From NCBI GenBank assembly GCA_043381765.1, contig JBHJMP010000867.1, forward strand, positions 1-33,883: a DNA stretch of 33,883 bases. Direction: 5' to 3'. The stretch is from Collodictyon triciliatum. Its lineage: Eukaryota; CRuMs. Position numbers and translations under genes: made by a program. The notes below the pieces were generated by a model. It made no database searches, was not told the DNA's origin, and saw only the letters and a program-made list of their open reading frames with translations. Of the stretch, positions 1 through 24,800 are shown piece after piece. The stretch's first letter is position 1, and every line of letters begins with the position of its first letter.

Positions 1-102
1 CAATTTTTTTTTTGTTTTAAAATAAGTAGATAGTGGAGTGCCTACATTTTTCACATGGGCTGTAGCATGCAAAATCACTACGAGCATAAGCTTTGAGGGT
101 AC

Positions 103-16289
<16,187 letters not shown>

Positions 16290-16310
16290 ATGAAATATTA
16301 GTCAGGTAAT

Positions 16311-16445
16311 AAAAGAAAAGAAAAGAAAAGAAAAGAAAAGAAAAGAAAAGAAAAGAAAAGAAAAGAAAAGAAAAGAAAAGAAAAGAAAAGAAAAGAAAAG
16401 AAAAGAAAAAGAAAAAGAAAAGAAAAGAAAAAAAGAAAAGAAAAG
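16311..16445. repeat. (AAAAG)n microsatellite upstream of EML start
   Basis: About 25 units of AAAAG with a few interruptions, beginning some 20 bp upstream of the EML ATG (16289). On the coding strand it is a CTTTT tract, so it lies in the 5' leader or proximal promoter, or is the pyrimidine tract of an upstream leader intron. Confidence 0.95.
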
Positions 16446-16765
16446 ATCTAAAGTGCAATATCAGCATGTTTGCCCAAGCCCTTCACAGTTTATTCGCTCA
16501 TTTTGCAGCCCTTCATCCTGCCAGGCTACAAACTCTGATTCATAGGAGTCGAGAAGCATGTTAGGGTGTTGGATGCGGTTCTTCATGGGCGTCTACTCGA
16601 ATGGTCACGCCAAGATGCTAATTGGACGATCTTCTGCCATCTGTCTTGTTCTCTTCGCTTCAGCGTGCCATTGGGTTGATTCGCTTTCTGAGAGCAATAG
16701 TTTTCGCTTTTGTGAACAACCCTCTGGATTGGTGGATGGCTTGAGTTTATATGGCTCACGACGGA
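16446..16765. other. Unassigned sequence left of the assembly gap
   Basis: Higher in GC than the flanking introns and open in several frames on both strands. Minus-strand peptides such as KPSTNPEGCSQKRK and KRREQDRWQKIVQL look protein-like but match no family I recognise. It may hold an upstream exon of EML or the promoter shared with the divergent SAM gene. I see no decisive splice chain. Confidence 0.4.
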
Positions 16766-17360
16766 NNNNNNNNNNNNNNNNNNNNNNNNNNNNNNNNNNN
16801 NNNNNNNNNNNNNNNNNNNNNNNNNNNNNNNNNNNNNNNNNNNNNNNNNNNNNNNNNNNNNNNNNNNNNNNNNNNNNNNNNNNNNNNNNNNNNNNNNNNN
16901 NNNNNNNNNNNNNNNNNNNNNNNNNNNNNNNNNNNNNNNNNNNNNNNNNNNNNNNNNNNNNNNNNNNNNNNNNNNNNNNNNNNNNNNNNNNNNNNNNNNN
17001 NNNNNNNNNNNNNNNNNNNNNNNNNNNNNNNNNNNNNNNNNNNNNNNNNNNNNNNNNNNNNNNNNNNNNNNNNNNNNNNNNNNNNNNNNNNNNNNNNNNN
17101 NNNNNNNNNNNNNNNNNNNNNNNNNNNNNNNNNNNNNNNNNNNNNNNNNNNNNNNNNNNNNNNNNNNNNNNNNNNNNNNNNNNNNNNNNNNNNNNNNNNN
17201 NNNNNNNNNNNNNNNNNNNNNNNNNNNNNNNNNNNNNNNNNNNNNNNNNNNNNNNNNNNNNNNNNNNNNNNNNNNNNNNNNNNNNNNNNNNNNNNNNNNN
17301 NNNNNNNNNNNNNNNNNNNNNNNNNNNNNNNNNNNNNNNNNNNNNNNNNNNNNNNNNNNN
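16766..17360. other. Assembly gap (595 Ns)
   Basis: A continuous run of N. Open frames that appear to cross it are artefacts. The missing sequence lies between the 5' ends of the divergent EML and SAM genes and may contain their promoters or first exons. Confidence 1.
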
Positions 17361-17529
17361 TCGGTCCCATCCCCACCGCACAGCCGTCTCTCAATCTGAC
17401 GGGCTTCGTTTCTATGTTCGCAGCTTTAGTACAGACCAAAGCAGAGGTTCTTTCTTTTTTTTCTTATAATCATATTTTAGCCATCATTTTACTTGATTGC
17501 CAATATGGAAGAATCTGCCACCATTAAGC
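17361..17529. other. Unassigned sequence right of the gap
   Basis: GC-richer for the first 90 bases, with a plus-strand frame reading GPIPTAQPSLNLTGF that could be the end of an exon in the gap; then AT-rich up to the SAM gene ATG. No recognisable domain. Confidence 0.35.
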
Positions 17530-17994
17530 ATGGATTATCTGCACGTAGAGCCATTGGTTATAGGGTTCCAGTCCTCTGCCGACGACGTTTCTGCGTGGCT
17601 CAAGCAGGAGGGTTTTCACGCACCAGACATCGAAACTCTCAGTGGATTCAATGGTCGCTCCGTTTTAGCTCTTTCCAAAGTCTAGTTTTCTTCGTTTTCG
17701 TTTTTTTTCGTTTTTTTTTCGTTTTTTTCGTTTTTTTCGTTTTTTTCGTTTTTTTCGTTTTTTTTCGTTTTTTCATTTTTATGTTTGTGTTTGTGTTTAT
17801 GTTTATGTTTTATGTTTATGTTTATGTTTATGTTTATGCTTTGGAATGTGGAAGTGGGTGTCTTTGCTCAACAATTCACTACTTTTTTTTCGCAGAACGA
17901 TGCGAAGGAGCTTTTGGGAACTGTTCGTGGAATACGATTGTTTTACGCAAAGTCGGAGCAATATAAAAGATTATTGGAGAAGGAGGGTGATTGA
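17530..17994 (+). CDS. Small SAM-domain protein (82 aa, two exons)
   Basis: Exons 17530-17679 and 17896-17994 join in phase 0 to give 82 residues ending EKEGD and TGA. Residues about 19-72 read as a sterile alpha motif: VSAWLKQEGF, then the helix with FNGRSVLALS, then NDAKELLGTVRGIRLFYAKS, with the usual WL near the start and the Gly-Arg before the last helix. SAM domains mediate homo- or hetero-oligomerisation and are normally part of larger signalling or scaffold proteins. The frame has a TGA just upstream of the ATG-proximal codons, so this start is sensible, but an upstream exon in the gap cannot be excluded. The donor (GTCTAG) is weak, though the acceptor (TTTTTCGCAG) is good. It ends only 87 bp before the NagD-like gene on the same strand. 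Confidence 0.7.
17688..17776 (+). repeat. (CGTTTTTT)n repeat in SAM-gene intron
   Basis: About ten units of CG followed by 4-9 T, starting a few bases after the donor. It gives the intron a very long T-rich tract interrupted by CpG. Confidence 0.9.
17779..17836 (+). repeat. (TGTTTA)n hexamer repeat in SAM-gene intron
   Basis: Tandem TGTTTG/TGTTTA units directly after the CGTTTTTT repeat in the same intron. Open frames through it (MFMFMF) are artefacts. Confidence 0.9.
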
Positions 17995-18081
17995 TTGTCA
18001 ACTCTGTTTGATATACATCTCCTTGAGTTATATGTGTCAATTTCCATGTCATAAATCTTGTGTTGTAATAAGCATATCACA

Positions 18082-20323
18082 ATGTTTCCATCATTAGAGA
18101 CCGACCGCGCATCAAAACAATATGGAACCCAAATAGATGTAGACGATCCACTCAGCGCAGAAAAGGTATTATGTTTTCTTTCATATATGGCCCATTCCTT
18201 TTCCGATATAAAAATGTAGAACTCGCCTTGAAATATAATTTAAACAATTTAATATGGCCACCGACAGCCGCTTTTTTCTTGTAGAAGCATCAACACTCTT
18301 TGCCACATACTTCCGTCTCAAGAATGTATTTCTTTTTCCTGCTTTATGTTTACCGTCTGACTATTTTGTAATTAAAATAGGTGAGGAAGAAGGAGGGATT
18401 TATCATCGATATGGACGGTGTAATCTATCACAGAGGCATCGTCCTTCCTGGAGTAGACCGGTATCTACCCCAATCCATAGCTAACTTGGATTAAATATCA
18501 TAATTGCAGTATTGTTCTCGGTTGTCTAAGTGATTCTAAAATGAACTTCTTTTTTTTCATGGCCAGTTTCCTTCGTTGGATAAAAAACAATGGAAAGAAT
18601 TATCTCTTTCTGACAAACTCAAGCGACAAGTCACCGCAACAACTGTCACAGAGACTTGCCGGGATGGGAATCGAGGTATCCACTCATTTAATTCAGAAAG
18701 TAATCCTGATATATCTGCTTCAGGGATATTAATTTATCAAATATGAAGCTTATGTCTTTGTTCATGTCGGAAGTGATACTTGAACATCCCATTCCAATAC
18801 GTGGTTCAAGTCGCTCTAAAATCCTTTTGCAGGTCCCTCCATCCAACTTCTACACTTCCGCCCTATCTACGGCACACTTTCTGAACACTCAAAAGCCAAA
18901 GGGGTCAGCTTATGTGATTGGCGAAGGTGGTCTGTTGGAAGCGCTTGCTGATGTTGGATACAAGTATCACTCAGCTTTTCAAATTATTCATTTAATCATC
19001 TGGAATATATCCCATTTGTTTTAAAACTGTTTCTCTATTATGATGCATCACCATCCTTCGTATTTCCGCCTTATTTTGTTGTTTTGATTGCTCCGTTAAT
19101 CTTTCAAAATGATTATGTTAGAATTACAGATGTAAACCCCGATTATGTGATTGTTGGAGAAACTCGAGACTATGATATTGCCAGAATCGAAAAAGCCATT
19201 CAGCTCGTGCAAAGCGGTTTGAATAGCTTACACAATTCTATATACTTTATGTGCATAAAATATACTCATTCCAAGCTGCTGAATTCATTTCTCTTTCAAA
19301 AGATTGAAACAAGTACATTTTACACTAGCTAACCATTTTCCTTAATTCAGGCGCCAAGCTTATCGGTACAAACGTTGATATTTATGATCGTGTTGGAAAG
19401 AATAACATGCCAGCTTGCGGCTCTCTAATCAGCCCGATCCAAATATGCACTGGTATATATATATATGCATATGCATGCATTCCTTCTTCGATAACTTTTC
19501 TTGTTTTCGATATCACTTGTCCCAAATGAAAACTAAAGACCATAAGACATCGTTTTTTCTTCTGGTTTTTTCTTCTGGTTTTTTCTTCTGGTTTTTCTGG
19601 TTGGTATGTTGTTTATTTTTTCTTCTTTTTTTTTTTAATGTTGAAATATTCTCGCCTGGAATTAAACATTCCTAGAAGAGAAAAACCAATCCAGAAATCA
19701 TTCTTAAAATCAAACATAATATAGGAAGTCGAGCATATTTTTGTGGGAAACCTAATCCAATGATTATGCGCTCTGCTCTACGAAAGCTTCAAGTAGCCAG
19801 GTATGTCAATCCGACATTCATACACGACTATATTTTTATCTTCAAATGTCCATACTTTCTTCTTTCCAATAATGATACCCCGAGATAAAGAATAAGTAAT
19901 ATAATTCATATACTCTCATATGTATACGCATAATAGCTCACACGCTGCCATCATCGGAGACCGAATGGATACAGACATCATCGCTGGATTAGAGTCTGGA
20001 ATCGACACCGTCCTTGTCCTCAGTGGTGTCACAAGCCCAGCAGACCTCATCAAGTTTTCATACTCCCCCAGTATGTCATATGTGCCTTTTACATAATTCA
20101 AATAATGATAAACAAAGCAAAGCAAAGCAAAGCAAAACGAACGCTAGGAAATTAATGAATGAACGAATATGTAAGGGACTCACGTTCCTATTTCTTGAAC
20201 AAGAAAAAAAAAAAGAAGAAACATGGTGATAAACTGTGGCAGTCCATTTACTGATGCTCAAATCTTGTAGATTACATCTTCAATGGCATCGGCTCCATCG
20301 TAGACCATGTTTCGATCGAATAA
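18082..20323 (+). CDS. NagD-like HAD-IIA phosphatase (287 aa, nine exons)
   Basis: Exons 18082-18165, 18381-18460, 18567-18675, 18833-18963, 19122-19216, 19351-19452, 19725-19800, 19937-20070 and 20271-20323 join in frame to 287 residues. All four HAD motifs are present: FIIDMDGVIYH with nucleophile Asp38 and Asp40; FLTNSSD with Thr71; GKPNP with Lys209; and GDRMDTD with Asp234 and Asp239. The C2-type cap between motifs II and III carries VPPSNFYTSA, AYVIGEGGL and DVNPDYVIVGETRDYD, which are hallmarks of NagD proteins (UMP/nucleotide phosphatases in bacteria) rather than of eukaryotic phosphoglycolate phosphatases. Expected reaction: Mg-dependent hydrolysis of small phosphomonoesters; the substrate is not predictable here. 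No targeting peptide is obvious. The 28-residue N-terminal extension is acidic and polar. It converges with the PEP-synthase-like gene, 285 bp apart. Confidence 0.93.
19551..19600 (+). repeat. 13-bp tandem repeat (GGTTTTTTCTTCT)n in NagD-like intron
   Basis: About three and a half units of GGTTTTTTCTTCT in the intron between exons 6 and 7, upstream of a further T-rich tract. Confidence 0.85.
20114..20136 (+). repeat. (AAAGC)n short repeat
   Basis: Four to five AAAGC units in the last intron of the NagD-like gene. Confidence 0.8.
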
Positions 20324-20608
20324 CTCCACCATAAATAGTCATTTGGATGCCAAATCTCTAGAGAGGTGTAACCCAGCTATCATGTCATGTATTTGTATAT
20401 TCTTTTTATTGCCATGGCATGTGATATGCTATTGCTGCTCTTTGTTCTAGTCGTGCCATTTCCCTTCTTCACATATTTCCCCCTTTCACGATTCTTCTTT
20501 TTATGGTCTGAAGAGAGAAAGAAAAGGAAGGGAAAAGAAAAAGAAAAAGGTAGTATAAGGAGAAACAAAATATGAAGGACGAAAAGCAACCTCCCATTAC
20601 CCATCTCG

Positions 20609-21885
20609 CTAATCCTCCGCCGCAAAGTATACTTTCCTCTCGTGTGTCATGTTAAAGTCAGTCAGGGAGGACTGGACCATGTTTGTGGCGCGCTGCAGCA
20701 TGTCGCTGATGACAGACTCAGGCGTGTTGTGTTGAACCATCGTGTGGTCCGGGTCAGCCAGCAAGAGCGCATAAGGCAGCACAACCCCGTCAATCATCAC
20801 AAAGTCGTACCGCCCAAGTTCCAAGTGCGAGTTGAGATCAATCAGCTGGCTCGGGCATGTGACCATCAGCCCGAAAGGCACTTCGCGCGAGGGCACCTCC
20901 TCCAGATAGATTCGGCGCGCCTCTGCAGAGAGCTCCAACACATTCGCGCCCACAACCACAAACCCGCAATCAAACCCCTCGTTGAAGAGCCGATTCACCG
21001 CCATCAGCTGCGCTCGGAACAGACTTTGGTAGGCCGGCTGCACAAAGCGGCTCAAGCCTTGTATGCTCAGGAATGGCTCTGCATGCAACGCCTCGAACGG
21101 CCGAGCGCCTTGCAGCTCTGTGTACGCATCGGCAGATGATTTGTCCATGACCAGCGCGGTCGTGAGTCCAGGCCTCCCCTTTTCTGTGGCGGTTTCTCGC
21201 AGTTTCTTGTAGATAAGCTCTGTGTATATGTGCTTCAGAATCTCATCCACGTTACCATAGTCCCGAAGCAGCTCGGTAATCAGGACCGTGGGCTGCAAAC
21301 GCGAGCGCCCAGCCCCTGTGAGTCGGATGATGGCCAAGACAGGCTCGATTTCGCTCGAGGTAAGCTCGTTGCCGCTTTGCAGTTCCTGTAGCACGTGAAT
21401 CACATTCAATGGATGGACCTTCTGCTCGAGGATGGGCCCACTTGCACTCACGCAGACAATTCGCTTCGATAAAAAGTCCTGCTCTCCTTGTGCATTGGGC
21501 GAGCTCCAAAGACGCATGGCAATCATATCGCTTTCCTCCAGAGTTCTCTCTTCTATCCCGACAGCCCCATGGTAAATGCATCCAGATTGGAAATCAATTG
21601 TGATTTTCTGATGGTCAAAACATACGAGATTCTCAAACTCCTCCGAGCAAAGAATGATACATGGCTTCCGGAGCCTATGTGCAAACTCTTTACAAAAGGC
21701 CTCGTGTTGGTGCTCTGTGGTGAGAATAAGAGCCCCAATCAACTCCCCAAACTCAAGCTCTTGTAGCTGCTCTACTGATTTGCGTGTCATCAAGACAAAG
21801 TCGCCCACCGATATCTTTTGAATATCCTCTTCCTCGTTGATAACAATCAGCGTTCTGCTGGCTGCTCCCTGGAAGATTGTCGACT
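20609..21885 (-). other. Degenerate second swivel and TIM-barrel-like half of the PEP-synthase-like protein
   Basis: Residues about 1442-1866. The first part (KISVGDFVLMTRKS, GALILTTEHQHEAF, RKPCIIL, KITIDFQSGCIYHG) follows the pattern of a PEP-utilizer swivel domain, but the TSHA phosphohistidine motif is replaced by EHQHEA. The rest (PAYQSLFRAQLMAVNRLF, then FGLMVTCPSQLIDLNSHL, then YDFVMIDGVVLPYAL) parallels the barrel strands that in the first half read MGVMIEVPANVLQIEQYAEI and FFSLGTNDLTQ. The active-site residues of those strands (Glu, Asn, Asp) are lost. This is my inference from motif order and spacing. Confidence 0.55.
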
Positions 21886-24800
21886 TTCCCGATGCTAAGA
21901 GACTGGCAGAGTGTGCTTTCTGAGCCGTCGGTGTCACCATACCCAGGAGCGTTTCTGTGGATGAGAGGACAGAAACTACATTCAGGAAGTTTGGCACAGA
22001 GGAGTAGCATACGTCCACCAATGCAGCTATTTTAGCAGCGACTTCAGGGTATTGAACAGACAGTCTGTTGAGAGCCTCTCCGCTCAGGATTAGCTCAATC
22101 TTATGGGCTTTAGCCACTTTGGCAACATGATATATCGAAAGGTAAATCTCTCGTCTGCTCTCGTCCGAGACTTCCAGGAGATAATTGCCCATCGCGTCGA
22201 TGCGAATGTACGGGCTCTTTTTTGTCATTTGAGACACCTGCTGTCCGAGATTGATTGCCACAAGTTGACTTGTGATTGCTGTGGTGGTTATTGCTGAAGA
22301 TGTTGCAGTTCCATATGTTGTGGGTCGATGATGATTCTGCGATGAATCCTTTGACCTCCCATGCATATTCTCTGGGTACATTGGTGACCAGAAAGTGTTT
22401 CTCACAAACTTGAAAATACCCTGTGTCAAGTCATTGGTTCCCAGGGAGAAAAAAGGAAGAAACTTGTAGCGCCTTGCAAATGAGTTCATAATTTCGGCAT
22501 ATTGTTCGATTTGTAGAACGTTTGCAGGGACCTCAATCATAACACCCATGCTTCTTGGAGAGACTCCATAAGACCGTAATATTTTCAGAGTGACCTCTGC
22601 ACATTCTGGAAGCTGCTCAGGATATCGGACGCAAGAAAAAACGGGGTCCATTTGCATCCCACTCTTGCCGATTTCCCCAAGCACTTCCAACTCCAGCATG
22701 AATGTTGGTCCATTTACTTTGGATAAGAGATAAGGTGGCCCGCGGAAGCCAACAATTGAAAATTCTTGCAGTAAATCCGTAAAAATGTTCCCGCCGATGA
22801 GAGTCTTCATTTCGCGTAGTTTAAAGTCCAAAAATCTGTATGTTCGCTTTTGCCAAAAGGGGCAAGCAGCAGAGATGGAGCAGATTACGCTTGCGTGAGT
22901 CCTTTTGAAAAACGATATTGCTGATGGACGTGACCAGCCGGTAGGAATGTATGCAGCTATTCTGCGGGATATCCTCTTTATTACCGTTGGATGCTGGCGC
23001 AAAACCCGGACATCTTCCAGCAACGTCGGCCAAAATTCTCTGGGTGAATGTATCCCCCAAGTTCGAAGCTTTTCTAGCTGTGCTTTTTCTGTCGGCGTGA
23101 GGCCACCCCGTGCATCCCCGTCCAAAAGTGACATCACTTCATAGGCAATCAAAGCTCGCGGGTTGATTCCCACGTAATGGCAACTGACCTCTGCCCGCAG
23201 TATGCAGAGTCCATATGCAAAACTGCTCTGGTTAAGCTTGCTGATACGCCAAGCATCCAAGTAGTTGTTGAGAATCCAACCAACTTTCCTCCGAAGATTG
23301 GGCAACCTCTCAATATCGATCTTCATATTCACCTGGCGAACAGGCAACTCTAGAGGCTCAACGGCGCAAAATGTGTCTATCAGACGTTGAAGCCGTGACG
23401 CTCGGTCGTATTTTCCTTCTTCTCGGAGTCTGTTTGACTTTGCTTGGAGGAGCGATTTCGCTGACGCGGCTAGATAAATCATCCCTTGATTGCCATCCAC
23501 GGTTATCAAGACCCCGTCTGTGCTGAGAACTTCTTCTACCCATTCTGCCCTATCCGGGTCCTCACACCGCACGTCCTCGATAAAGTATTGGATGCCGACT
23601 ACAGAGGCTATATTCAGTCCGATGGACTCCACTGACGCATGAGACGTCTTTGTCCCGTACATGGCAACAACCCCAAGACTCTTTTTCATGGCTGAAATGT
23701 CAGTTGGTCGAGTGTTTGTAGTGATAAGAAATTCCACCTTGTCTCCTCCAGCGTTGGTACGAATCAAATCTTCAGATAATGCATCGGTACCACTCAAGGA
23801 TGTGTGAATGGCACCAGATGCAGCCATGGATGTTGCAATACCGGATAGATTTGTGCTTCCTATCAAAGGGACAACGACGCGCCCGTCCGGGCTTGTACCT
23901 TCAATGAATCCGTTGGGATACATTCGAATATCACATCCTTTTTTGCGCAAGCCGCCGATATCGATGATAGTTCGGCGGTCGTGATAGCTCAACGGGTCTG
24001 TCAGGTCAGTTGGGAAGGTGTAATCGGATGATTGAATGATTAAAGGGACTTTTTGGCCCAATTCGCTAGGAAGGCATGTCTCCATACCTTTCACCAACTG
24101 CGTCAGGAAGGATGTGTAGCTTTTTCTTGTTGATGAATCTGCCTGATGGTAAAGCCAGTGCCAAATAGTGCTGAGGGGGTTAATGTCACCGGGTATTGGT
24201 GTCCATGTCGAATGGGATGCATCTTTGAAAAACTGGACAATTCGCTGGTCGATTCCATCCATGAAGAGAGCATCCGCCAGTTGGTTGATTTTCTTTGGAT
24301 GGAGCCACTTCAAAAAGCTACGGAGAATGTAGATGTCGGTCGAACGATCACATATCTTTGCTATGTTGAGCTTTTCAATCTCAGACAAGCAAAATGTAAG
24401 GATGTGTGCCGGGTCCACTGGTAAGTTTACTGTTTTACGTTGTGATGTTTTTGCATCCTCCAACGCTTTCTTAATCTGCTCAGTAAAATGAACGTTTTCT
24501 GGATTTGTCATGTCCCACGCCTCTGCTTCTCGTAGGATTTCCTCGGCATCGTTCAGAGAACCTGTCCAAACCTTTGAAGACAACATCATAAAAAAAAAGG
24601 TTGAAAATGTGCTTCAGAATATTTATTTTTTTGTTTGGTTTTTTTTTTTTTTTTTTTTTTGCATAATATCATTGCTATGAGAATAACACACTTTTTTCGG
24701 TCCGTTCAACTGTCTCAATGTCAAATATTGCCTAACGCCATTGTCATCGTCAAATGCAAGATAAACATCAACATCTGCAGTTACATCCCCCTGAAATTAA

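Noticed and set aside
16558-17527. Long open frames of 227-303 residues on both strands across the N gap
   Set aside because: They are open only because Ns contain no stop codons.
20642-21139. 165-residue plus-strand frame
   Set aside because: Antisense shadow of the long PEP-synthase-like exon, whose minus-strand frame shows family-consistent motifs.
24572-24589. ATG at 24589 as the start of a separate 1,326-residue protein
   Set aside because: These codons lie in the intron; the acceptor TTCAAAG at 24572 leads to VWTGSLNDAEE, which continues in phase from GPKK of the exon at 24790-24692.
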